Positions 1 to 9,278 of a stretch of DNA of 25,948 bases are shown here, in pieces. A model generated the notes under the pieces. That model saw only the letters and a program-made list of their open reading frames with translations, did no database searches and was not told the DNA's origin. Made by a program: the position numbers and the translations under genes. The first letter of the stretch is position 1. Every line of letters begins with the position of its first letter. Location of the stretch: contig BFEA01000202.1 of the NCBI GenBank assembly GCA_003427395.1, positions 1,156,846 to 1,182,793 of the forward strand. Reading direction: 5' to 3'. Source of the stretch: Chara braunii (lineage: Eukaryota; Streptophyta; Charophyceae; Charales; Characeae).

Positions 1-2505
1 ATCAGTTGCAATCGCAGAGGTGGGCCAGCCGAGGGCGTTTTTCGTTCGCTATAGCATAGGGGGTACGCGCGGTTTTACGCCTCTATCGGACCCGTGTGCG
101 AACCGACATCTTGGGGGGCTGAGGTCCCAAGCGTGGTTCGTCGTCGGTCGACTTGGACGTATCCCACTACCATGCATACACCACATTACGAACACAAAAA
201 TAAAATACACACACACATATCAAACAACGCGACAACACTCCTAGTCCCTTCAGTAGTCGTCCCTAGACTCTCCGACGCGGAAATCGGATAGGCGTCGCGC
301 GCGAGACTTGGTAAAAACCGCGCGGATGAAGGGGCTACTCATATCGACTCGCGATGCAAGCATACGCAAGCGGTCGCAGTTATGGCGTACTATGAAGTAC
401 CCATGTTCGTGCGGTCCTCGTTAATCTTGAGGGTCGTTTTCGACACTCAAGTGTCGACTGACACGCGTCTTGAGGGTTAATCTCTCAACGCTGGACAACC
501 GCCAAGTGCGGTTGAAAACCATACCCTCTTGTGCACCCTGTGGAGAGTGGGTGGTACACAGGTTTGTACCTGTAGTGGCAATCATCCCGTATTGCCCTGG
601 AGACCAGCTCCATCATCTAGGGCCTGGAAAGAAGTCAAGGGGTTTGACTTTGACGGCTGCCACGGACTACAACGTCCAACCATGATAACTCTAAAAAGCA
701 AAACTAGGCCGAAGGCCTCCCTATACCAAAATCACTACCTTGGGTGACTTTTTTGCTTGGCACCAGCGGCCTATACCGATCCTGAACACTCATGCATATG
801 TACGAATCTCTTGATCCCATATTTCTAGATACTACGACGGCGACACGTCGCGCGCAAGACTTTGGTATAAAGCTGCGCAGTTGCAAGCCTGTCCTACACC
901 AACCGGTGATGCTAGTCATACGCGGTAATCACAGTTCCGGCCTCGCGATATTGAATGGTTGAAGGAATATATCGTGAGGGGTTACCCTTCATGATATTAA
1001 CGGCTGAAGGACATGTCGTTCAGCCTTCGCGACATTTCGGCCCTCAGGGTTGGGTGTCTTAACGGACAGGGCATATAGGCTCTGCGCGAGGGAAGGCCCC
1101 TTCTCTGTAGAGCCTAGGGCTTGGGGTGTCCTGGACAAAGACCTTGAATCCCGACCCAGGACCAACGTCCGACTAAGAACTCAGAAGAAGTGTATAATCA
1201 AGAGGCGGGGGCTTTTTGCCAACCTCAACACCTATTTAACCCTTAATACGGTGACCCCTTGGGCCATGCGGACTTCCAACATAGGTACACACATGTATAT
1301 ATATACAAGGGGATAAGTATGTGACGATCACTTCTCACAATCACAGTGGGGCTCCTCACAACCACATGTATATGTGTGATCGCAGGCAGTCAAATCCAAA
1401 GTCCGAACCACAGAACATACCTGCAATCACATCAAAGAATCAAACAAGGTCCACGCACTACATGGAGTCAACCCCAACCACTCTTTATACTCCTACCCCT
1501 CGCTTTAGCCATGCAAACCCTAGCCTCCTGTCCAACCGACCATAATTAAATACTCAGCATCTTTGTTAAATGACCATTCAATAAAAGTCCGTGTGAAACC
1601 TTAACAAAACAATAAAATCACCAGGGCTAAAGCCTTTTAGGTTGAGTATTGAGGGCGAGTTGGAGTTGAGTCGTAAACCGACGAATCGGCAGCCGACCTG
1701 TTATCAGTGATAATAGAAGGTGATCTTCGTGGGATTAAAGCTAATCTAGTCCAAGTCCTGAATCAGATCGATCAAGCTGGCCTGTAACACAAGACAGGTC
1801 AACGTCCAAGACTAACCCTATAAGTCCTATGGGGAATAGTCTCCATATCATGGTCTCACCCAGGTTACTGGTAGTTAACTATGTGTAGGTCTATCTTGAA
1901 GGCAGTGCCAAAGAAAGGTAGGCTCATGGCAGAATCTCCCCCATCCGTGATAGATTACTAGACTTGCCACCTGTCAAAATATAATCTAACTCCACTAAAC
2001 TAAGAAAATTTCGGTAGCGCTTCCCGTAGGAAAAGTGTCTTTCCAAAATTTATATAAGTCTAAATCAATCAAGAATGCAAAGTCAAGCCGGAGATCTATG
2101 ACGGCAATACGATCAGAAGGGTAAAATCACACACGCACCTCAAAGTTGCGCGCCCACCCACCCTATCTACTCAGACAACTCCAGCCCATACACAGGTAAC
2201 GAATTGAACACTCACAAGGCCTCAACCAATGACCTTTTTGTCACTTGCAAAAACCAGGGCGGATATCCTTGTGAGGGTATTCGCGTCGACAACTTACCGG
2301 ACTATATTAAGCGACGTCCCCGTCGCTTCGCAAGATCAAAAAGCTATAAATCCTTCCACTTCCCCAAAATGTTTACGAGAAGGAACCAATCCGATTAGCC
2401 GGCAGACACAGGTTTGAGGCCTGCATCGGTCCATGCCCACACAACTATATGCTGCAGGATTTCAACCTGGGTCTCCATTGTCCTGACACTTAGGACGCCG
2501 GTGTA
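1..2505. other. Gene-free stretch, probably old repeat sequence
   Basis: No reading frame here resembles a known protein and all are short. The stretch holds a pair of diverged direct repeats (listed separately), a short hairpin near 990-1015 (arms GGCTGAA/TTCAGCC), another near 560-576 (arms ACAGGT/ACCTGT) and alternating purine-pyrimidine TATA/CACA runs near 1286-1375. It may be decayed retroelement flank, but nothing seen proves that. Confidence 0.5.
290..945 (+). repeat. Pair of diverged direct repeats about 554 bp apart
   Basis: Around 292-330 and 846-884 the same block recurs (CGTCGCGCGC, A/G, AGACTT, then GGTA.AAA and GCGC). Both are followed 60-100 bases later by a second shared stretch beginning GATGC and containing CATACGC (about 352-390 and 908-945). 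The copies differ at many positions, so this is an old duplication or two members of a dispersed repeat. By-eye alignment only. Confidence 0.35.
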
Positions 2506-2990
2506 CTACGCATCAGTACTACAACATAAGTTCCAAAGACCCTCATAATCGTCCTCTCCCCTTTGTCCTAGGCAGACGCCGGCCTCTCGCTGGGTGTCCT
2601 TAGCCTTTACCCTGTAAGCAGGGTCATAACCAGGGACGCGGGCCTTCACTGAGACCTTTGAAGGCATTTTGGCCTCCCTCTCAAAAAGAATCCTCACAAT
2701 TAGACACTTATTTATGTGTGTCTTTAAATCTCTCCCAGCTTCCTCTGCAGTCTAGTACAGAAGTGCTAGGTCTTCATCCTGGCCCACCATAGTGTGGTTG
2801 ATCGAGCCAGATCTACGGCCTACCGCGTTGGTTACTTCAGTGGTAGTGCCCTCATAGGTGGCACCACGATAGGCTTTCTCCTGATAAGCATTCAATCAGG
2901 ACTTCCCAAAAGGACTCACGTGACTCGACTCCTATCCCACGCCGTTCCGCAGGAGTAAAACCCTCCTAGGCGGCCACACCCTTTAAGTCT
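2506..2990 (-). pseudogene. Decayed ORF of unknown, possibly retroelement, origin
   Basis: Reading right to left, a coding-looking frame starts near 2990, carries a TAG, shifts frame near 2895-2900, has another TAG near 2752, and then stays open for 63 codons to its stop at 2506. The open part is hydrophilic and basic-acidic, with a stretch reading KVSVKARVPGYDPAY near its middle. Two adjacent frames that each look protein-like and join at one point indicate a gene broken by a frameshift and nonsense mutations. I do not recognise the family. It lies on the same strand as, and downstream of, the Gag-like pseudogene at 4345-6714, so it could belong to the same element, but no protease, RT or integrase motif is visible. 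It could also be chance open frame. Confidence 0.35.
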
Positions 2991-4344
2991 TTACTCCCGC
3001 GGCTAGACGTGGGCCCGCGGCCAGGTTGTGCCGGCTAGCAGCCATCCCTAGGGGTTACGCCCTAGTGGTGCCAAAACTTTACCGCTTAGCTTGGTCTTCC
3101 TTATATGTCTTAAGATTAGCACAGGTGGCTGGTCGACGTGTCGCAACAATACAGGTCATTTGCGGGACTACGCATAGACCTGTCCCACATAAAAGGTATT
3201 TACCAGCCCTCTGTGGGACAACACGGAGGGGACATGGCAACCTCTCCACATTCACAAAACAGAATCACCGCCAGATTCACAAGGCCGTGACCTCCCAACT
3301 TGATCAGGGTAAAAGGGTCACACATCTTAATGACATCTCTCAAAATCAAACCATTTTGCGACCTTCTGGAAATCCCACCAAATGGCGAACGAATCTTAGT
3401 CCCTCTCGTCAGTCTTTACCTTTCCAAACCCAGCTTTTCATGCCATTAAATCTATTAACCACCTTTTATGCAAGGAGGCCTCACTCAATAGGTCTCCTAG
3501 CCATCTCTCTCTTTCTAGGATGAACTCTCACATGACATTGGTAAAACATCTCCCTTTTCTGAAGATGGGTCTCCCAAATAAAAACATAAGCCTACCTTTT
3601 TACTCAAAAAGGCGTCTCAACCATAAAGCAACACAAACCGAGTGGCCAACATTTGGGCCGTCAGCACAACTTAAACAATAAACATTTGGCATAATAAGCA
3701 TTCGAGTCCCAAAGACTCATGGACCCTCTAGGATCCTCACAGTCCTTTCACACAACAAACTGCACTTCCCCTCCTTATACTCGGCCCTATCATCCGCCCA
3801 TGGGCAGATCGCACGAGTATACCGAAGAGTAGACAGTTCACACTCATTCATAATCACAAAATATGAGCATATGAGAGGTTCGTCACACACGCCTCACATA
3901 AGCCATCATACATCAGGAAAAAACACACATGTGAGAGTGAGAGTGATCGTCATACACAAGGGAAATAGCCTCGAAATCTCAACTCAGTGTATACTCAGGA
4001 ATAATATGTTTATCAAAAACATAAACTAGGTACTCAACACCCTGCCCCCCCTCATCTCCGGTAGACTCATGCCTCGAGTGTTTTAACTCTTAAAACACTT
4101 TTAGGAATACAAGTGAAATCTGAACACAAAAACAGAAATGCAAACCAAATATCCCGAGCATCACACAACTGAGTCTCATCTCTCAAGTCATGACAAGGAA
4201 AAATCCCCAAAGCTCTACTATACATTATTTCTTATTTGCGTGCAGAAAACCAGGACACACGTATCTGACTCATGCCATTCTATATCTTTAACTTACTCTG
4301 TCTATGCACAAAACATCTAACTCCTACTGACGTACAGGCAACCC
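2991..4344. other. No recognisable gene
   Basis: A plus-strand frame of 165 codons spans 3026-3523 but its composition (rich in Arg, Thr, Leu and Ser, no motif) looks like chance. The only clear structure is the perfect hairpin at 4077-4099. If the flanking minus-strand pseudogenes belong to one retroelement, its pol should lie here, but I see no RT or integrase motif on the minus strand. Confidence 0.45.
4077..4099. repeat. Perfect 10-bp inverted repeat, 3-base loop
   Basis: Arms AGTGTTTTAA (4077-4086) and TTAAAACACT (4090-4099) around CTC. No function can be assigned. In a eukaryote this is not a Rho-independent terminator; it may be a relic of a MITE end or chance in AT-rich DNA. Confidence 0.6.
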
Positions 4345-5034
4345 AACCCTTACTCACTCCTCTCCTCCTGGTTTTGCCTATACAACTGAGTTATGCCCCC
4401 ATCTGGAGCTCTCTCCACCACTCGACCCCGTCTATCGTACATTCTGCCATCTCGCAGTGACCCGTCCGACAGCCTTGTCCTTGAGGAACTTAGGGCATTC
4501 CAGGGCCCTATGCATGCCATCCAGAAAGTAGAAACACATGGCCTCTGATTTTTTCTGGAACCTCTTCTTCTTTTTTCTGGACCCCTTACTCCGGGAGTGC
4601 CTCTCCTGTCTCCCTGTCCCTCTCATGACTCTGAGGTAGGTGCCATGACCCCTCAGTCCTCTCCCCAAGTCCCTGAGCACTCGACTCCCCTCGCTGCTCA
4701 CTTCCTTCGGGCTTGTACTCGAGGGTATCCAACCTCAGTGGCCTGTCCTCCTGGGTCCTCTCCGTCACAGCTACTTCCTCACTCTCGCGAGGCTCCGAAG
4801 TCTGGGGAGTAGTTGCCCTAGTAGGCTGGCTTATGGCCTCCTGCGGCTGTCGCTCAGTGGCTTGCCCTCCTCAGTCAGTCCCAGTGGCCAGGAGCCCAAT
4901 TGTGTCCTCAACTCCCTCATTTCGGGCACGTACTCCGAGGTCTCCTACCTCTGAGGCCTCTCGGGTGGCATGTCTACTTCCATGGCGGCTACCAACTCGT
5001 CTAGGCGTGATGACTCTTTCCCTTGTGCCTCAGA
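4345..5034 (-). pseudogene. 3' part of decayed Gag-like gene with damaged zinc knuckle
   Basis: This continues the frame of the 559-codon ORF above it. After its TAG at 5035-5037 the same frame reads on with protein-like sequence (for example LDELVAAMEVDMPPERPQR), then meets a second TAG and a TAA. Further along, an 89-codon frame (4432-4701) carries a basic run (SRKKKKRFQKK) followed by a nucleocapsid-type zinc knuckle. The knuckle spacing is Cys56-x2-Phe59-x4-His64-x4-Cys69, so the second Cys is Phe (TTT where TGT would be expected). A third frame then stays open to a TAA near 4345. Knuckle spacing plus a basic run is the signature of retroelement Gag nucleocapsid. The stops, frame changes and lost Cys show it is dead. 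Confidence 0.6.
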
Positions 5035-6714
5035 CTAAGGGGCCACCACCGCTCTAGTGAGGGTCCCTTCCTGTACTTCCAAAAGGATCGTTAGCGACTC
5101 TTCAACCGTTTCTTCCTCTGCCGGTGCAGGCTGGGGCTCCTGAGTTGGCGCTTCCATAGAAGCGCTTGCTGAAATAGGGGCCTCTTGCCGCGAGGCTAAC
5201 TCTGTGGGAGCCTTGAACTCAAAGCTTCCTTTATTAGCCTCTCTCCTCTCCTCTACCTCGGCCGGGTCCAGAAAAACCTTCCCTAGTTTCTCTTGCTGAG
5301 ATGTTTCTGCTGCCTCCCCCTGGCCAAACAGTCCCTGCATCCCTTCGCCCTGAATGCCATACCTGCTCTGTTCAGTCCAATCGACCACCTTAGTGGCCGA
5401 AATTTTTTCTACTCCAGCTGACATTTCCTTGAGCTTTTTCTCCCACTCAGCTTCTTTTGCCTCCAGGTGAGCCCTCCAGGCCTTGTTTTCGGCTCTTTCG
5501 TCTGCAAGCTGAGCAGTTAGCTGTTCCACCTCTTCTGTCCTGATTGTCAACTCGTCACTGAGCAGAGTATACTTTTGAAAGGACGTGGTGGCTGCTTGCC
5601 GTATCCTCTTGTCCACCCGTTCGATGGCCCTTCTGGCGGCAGAAAATCCCAGCTCCCCAATCTCTATCGCCTCATCTGCCCTCTCACCTACCTGCCCTGC
5701 TTCTTGTGACCTCAGGCGAGCCGCTTCCCTTCGGCTCTCATATCTGGCCCATAGCTCATCAATCCTTTGCTTGCTCGTCTTGGGGTCAGCCGGTGGTGTC
5801 GGCGCTATCCCTGCAGCCTCCATCCTGTCCCTCCGCTCATGTATCTCCGCAAGGTGGGCCTGTATCCTGGCAGACTTTGCCTCTGCGGCCTCATTCGGCA
5901 CCCTTTCCGCTCTCACTCCCCTGACCTCCCTGGCTGGAGCCTGCGCGCCCCTCTCTGGCTCAACGTGTGCTGGCCCTGACGATGGCCTAACCGGAACAGG
6001 CACCTCAATATCAGGGTGCTCAGCTGCATGTGTGGCTAGGCGCGAGTCAATGAACACGCGGGGCTCAATCCTCCACCCCTCTTCCGGTCCCCGTGCCTCA
6101 ACCTCCTGTCTGGGTGACATAGTGGCTTCTGGCGGGGGCGCTGGAATCCCTTGGCTATCTGGCTCCGGGACTCCCTCTGGCCAAGACTGCCGCATCTGGA
6201 CTCGAGCTCGGGTGCCAGGGGGAGTATCACCCTCTATCATAATAACCTCTCCAGCGTGCAACTCCTCCTGCCCGCATAGCTCAGCCTCAGGCCGGGGGCG
6301 TGTCGGCTCCTCTCCCGGCGGATCCGCTGGGCCCACTCCCACTGAAGAGGCTCCCCATTGGGAAGCATCAAGATGGGCCTCCAGACTCCTGAACGATGCT
6401 GCTGATAATTCCCCCTTCCCCTGCTCTGATAACCGCGGCGAAGGTCCCCGTAGGTCACTCTCACTTTTCAGACCTAAATGGTCCTGAAGTGGTGAAAGGT
6501 CCGAAGACCCTGAAAACCACCTGTTTAGGTAAGATGTATCCTGAAAAGGTGAAGGGTGTCCTGAAGTGGTGATGAAAAATACGACTGTTGTTAACCTTCT
6601 CTCAAGAGGCTGGGGGTGTCGCGGAACCCGTGACAGAGTGGAGAGGAACGGAGGGGAAAAAAAAAAAAAAACAGAAAATCTAATTGGATCTGGTAATGGT
6701 CCACATGCATCCAA
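5035..6714 (-). CDS. Gag-like coiled-coil protein of a decayed retroelement (559 codons)
   Basis: This is the longest frame in the left half. Residues 1-50 are doubtful because they read through an A/T homopolymer (FFFF from 6657-6673), so the true start may lie further in. Residues 90-270 are Pro/Gly/Glu-rich and probably disordered. About 278-300, 315-375 and 385-440 are strongly helical with heptad-like spacing (for example VEQLTAQLADERAENKAW), predicting coiled coils. The tail is acidic and Pro-rich, ending in TAG. The frame continues past the stop into a region ending in a zinc knuckle (4345-5034), which is why I read it as Gag of an LTR retroelement rather than a host gene. No LTR, primer-binding site or pol was found beside it. 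A long antisense frame (5585-6487, plus strand) is a shadow of this one. A host coiled-coil gene is the alternative. Confidence 0.55.
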   Translation of the reverse strand: MDACGPLPDPIRFSVFFFFSPPFLSTLSRVPRHPQPLERRLTTVVFFITTSGHPSPFQDTSYLNRWFSGSSDLSPLQDHLGLKSESDLRGPSPRLSEQGKGELSAASFRSLEAHLDASQWGASSVGVGPADPPGEEPTRPRPEAELCGQEELHAGEVIMIEGDTPPGTRARVQMRQSWPEGVPEPDSQGIPAPPPEATMSPRQEVEARGPEEGWRIEPRVFIDSRLATHAAEHPDIEVPVPVRPSSGPAHVEPERGAQAPAREVRGVRAERVPNEAAEAKSARIQAHLAEIHERRDRMEAAGIAPTPPADPKTSKQRIDELWARYESRREAARLRSQEAGQVGERADEAIEIGELGFSAARRAIERVDKRIRQAATTSFQKYTLLSDELTIRTEEVEQLTAQLADERAENKAWRAHLEAKEAEWEKKLKEMSAGVEKISATKVVDWTEQSRYGIQGEGMQGLFGQGEAAETSQQEKLGKVFLDPAEVEERREANKGSFEFKAPTELASRQEAPISASASMEAPTQEPQPAPAEEETVEESLTILLEVQEGTLTRAVVAP

Positions 6715-6978
6715 AGTGTTCTATCGGTCCGGATGCATTTGGTCCCAAGAACAGTCCACGTACATGTAGAGTGCTCAGTAGCAGAGCATACCTTTTTTTC
6801 TTTTCGTTTTTACACTCAGAACAAACCTGTGTGTGTGTGTGTTACGCGTGAGCACTGCCAGGATGTACACTTTTTTTTTTTTTCGAAGCTTCAAACATGT
6901 TATTACAAAGTCAACACGAAACAAAAAGAATGAAAGGAGAGGGAGGGGGGGGAAGGACGCTCGCGCGCGCACGCGTGC

Positions 6979-6994
6979 GAGAGAGAGAGAGAGA

Positions 6995-7034
<40 letters not shown>

Positions 7035-7070
7035 GACAAAGAGACGGAGACAGAGAGACGGAGACAGAGA

Positions 7071-7143
<73 letters not shown>

Positions 7144-7163
7144 GGAGAGAGAGAGAGAGAGAG

Positions 7164-7211
<48 letters not shown>
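6979..7211. repeat. Long (GA)n microsatellite
   Basis: About 230 bp of GA dinucleotides with interruptions of the type GGAAGA, GACGGAGA and GACAGAGA. It creates several spurious long frames (Arg-Glu repeats on plus, Ser-Leu repeats on minus). It is preceded by a short CG-alternating run (CGCGCGCGCACGCG, about 6961-6975). Confidence 0.97.
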
Positions 7212-7212
<1 letters not shown>

Positions 7213-7761
7213 CTTCGTGGGCCCATTAGGGCATTGCCACACCACTTGAGAAATGCGCAAAGTGTACAATGAACTTCCCGCTAGAACATGGCCAGATGCA
7301 CCTGCCACTTTCGCGATGAAAATGTATAGGTTGACAACACATGTGGCTCCCCACGAATACATTGGAGCATTTTGTCAAAAGAAAACAAAACAAAGAGAGT
7401 GGTGTCGTGATACCCTTGGCTAACTTCAGCTCCCAGGAAGCCCTTAGCCAGCTTCAGCTCCCGTGGAGACCGTGTGCCTTGCTCCCCTACTCATTAAACC
7501 ACCTGTCGCCCGCCACCTAAAAACCTGCCTCCGGTGAGTTAGGGCGAGGTTTTTCTGAAGGACGACGACCGTTGCTTACCGGCGGGTCCAGTCCCACAAG
7601 TAAATGTACCCTACATTTGACGATTTTTCGCGCTTAAACTAATAATCAGAAAAATCTAAAATTTTAGGAATCATAGATTAGGCCGTGAGATTTCAAGGAA
7701 AAATATAAAAAAAACAAAGAAAAAGATTTCCGGCCCTAAAATAGTTGTTTGGTTCATTTTT
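7212..7761. other. Spacer with a local 30-bp duplication and a hairpin
   Basis: No gene. Between about 7418 and 7475 the phrase TTCAGCTCCC with flanks GGCTAAC/GCCAGC occurs twice, a short imperfect direct repeat. An inverted repeat AAAAACCT (7519-7526) / AGGTTTTT (7547-7554), partly extended inward, follows. From about 7615 the sequence grades into the first, most diverged unit of the ~200-bp array. Confidence 0.5.
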
Positions 7762-8400
7762 CATTTTTGCCACTTAGGAACGCGTGGGCCAACGAAAAAC
7801 GTACCTTAACTTCAGTTATTTTTCCAGCTCAAAAGAGTGCGCTGAAAATCCTAAATATTGGAGAGCCCGTAGATTAGTTCTTGATATTCCTACCAAAAAT
7901 ATATGGGGGAAAAAGAAATGATGCTGAAATGGTCGCTGCGCCAATTCGGTGCGTTTTCCATTTTTGTCACTCTTCGACGTGCGGGCGAATGGAAAATGTA
8001 CCCTAACGTCAGTGATTTTTCCCCGTCAAAAAAATGCGTTTAAAATCGTAAAAATGGGAGGGTTTGTAGATTAAATTGCGATTTTTCCAGGAGAAATAGT
8101 TTATCAAAATAAAGAAATCACTTCGACTGTCAAATAACCACCACACAAATTTGTCACTTTTCCATTTTCGTTGCTATGCCATGTGCCGACCAACAGAAAA
8201 GTCTTAGACCTTCAATGATGTTTTGAGCTTAGAAGAATATAAGAAAAAATATAAAAACTTCAAAGACCATAAATTTTGTTATGACATTTTTAGGAAAACA
8301 TATATAAAAAAAAAATTATTTTGGCTGCAAAATCCATCATGGCGGCGAATCGACACATTTTCCATTTTTGTCATTCGGTCGGTTTTCCACTCTACAAGGT
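7762..8400 (+). repeat. Degenerate tandem array, period about 200 bp
   Basis: An anchor of the form CATTTTTGYCACT recurs at 7762, 7959, 8163 and 8363, that is, spacings of 197, 204 and 200 bp. After each of the first three anchors comes a related block with an ACGTG/GGGC core, a GAAAA run, GTACCYTAAC and TTCAGTGATTTTTCC, then an AT-rich half containing GTAGATTA. Units have diverged strongly. The inverted copy at 19620-20086 shows the same anchor spaced by about 205 bp. Confidence 0.7.
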
Positions 8401-9278
8401 TAGGGTTTGGACACAGACACATTATGGAGTGCCAGTTGCCTGACACAGCATACACTTAAAAGAAAAACAGTCCCCAAAATCACACAGGGACTCAATCTGC
8501 CTCGACGGTTATCTCATCGGGTAGTTGGGTTTCTCAAATTTGTACGTGGGTTCAAACCCCAACTACAACAATTAGCAGCGAACTTCAAAATATTAATATT
8601 AGTGTGTGTGTTTCTATGTGTGTGTGTGTGGGGGGGGGGCGGAAGGGCGAGTGCGGGAGGGCGGGGTGGGTGGGTGGGTGGGCGCGCAGGTGCGTGCATG
8701 TGTGTGTGTGTGTGTGTGACAGAAACGAGGTACCGAAACGATGACGGTTTGCTTTCACGCGCTTTTCTTTGAGACGACGGGTACCAAAACGATAGCGGCG
8801 CGGCACGCAAGAAAATAATAAAAAATAATAATAATAATAATAACAATAATTATTATTATATATATATACATATATATATTTTTACCAATACGGGTACGAA
8901 AATGACAGCGTTGTGCTAAAGGAAAATGAACGCAAGGAAACGAAAAAAAAAAAAAAAAAAACGCAAAATGACACCTGATAAACAAAAACAAAAGAAAACA
9001 AAATGCAAAAAAGAAAGAAAAAAAAAGTTTGCTCACTTATCAGATGGCTCACCTCCCAGATGTTCATCAACATCAACGTCACACGTATGCCCATCCCGTA
9101 GGGTGCGCACCCCCGTTTGGTGGCACTGTAAACATTTCGGTACGTACGCCCCTTTGCACACTCCCCCGCCCTCGATCCCGTTCATCCACCTCCCCTCATC
9201 AAAACTTTGACCCAAATCCGGCTCGCAGCACATCATGGACTTCCCCCCGCGGCCAATGCTGCTTAAGCGATAGGATAT
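7914..9278 (+). repeat. Mosaic interspersed repeat, copy A
   Basis: From the block around GATGCTGAAATGGTCG (about 7917) to GCTTAAGCGATAGGATA (ending 9277), the sequence matches 18788-20086 in inverted orientation. Order in copy A: ~200-bp units; a shared stretch with GTTAGGGTTTGG; a tRNA-like segment (8490-8563); ATTAATATTA; (GT)n and G-rich sequence (8606-8720); three copies of a GGTAC..AAA.GA motif (8725-8910); (AAT)n and (TA)n; A-rich sequence; and a 240-bp GC-rich terminal block (about 9030-9278). The microsatellite middle differs most between copies. No protein is encoded. The class is unknown: the variable left end and common right end would suit a retroposon, but no target duplication was identified. 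Confidence 0.7.
8490..8563 (+). other. tRNA-like segment with A-box and B-box-like motifs
   Basis: TGCCTCGACGGTTATCTCAT (8498-8517) resembles a tRNA D-arm/A-box, and GGGTTCAAACCCC (8548-8560) matches the pol III B-box with self-complementary T-arm ends. The distance between them, about 40 bases, is normal for a tRNA gene. The rest does not fold into a clean cloverleaf by eye, so this is a tRNA-derived (SINE-type) promoter relic rather than a tRNA gene. The inverted copy at 19427-19500 keeps both motifs. Confidence 0.5.

Noticed and set aside
3026-3523. 165-codon plus-strand frame
   Set aside because: No recognisable domain, and composition typical of chance frames in this region.
5585-6487. 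300-codon plus-strand frame
   Set aside because: It is the antisense shadow of the coiled-coil Gag-like frame; its Ser/Ala/Cys/Pro-rich composition has no motif.
6775-7362. Long Ser-Leu and Arg-Glu repeat proteins
   Set aside because: They are translations of the (GA)n microsatellite.
7762-8400. CRISPR array
   Set aside because: The units are ~200-bp diverged tandem repeats in a eukaryotic genome, not short identical repeats with unique spacers.
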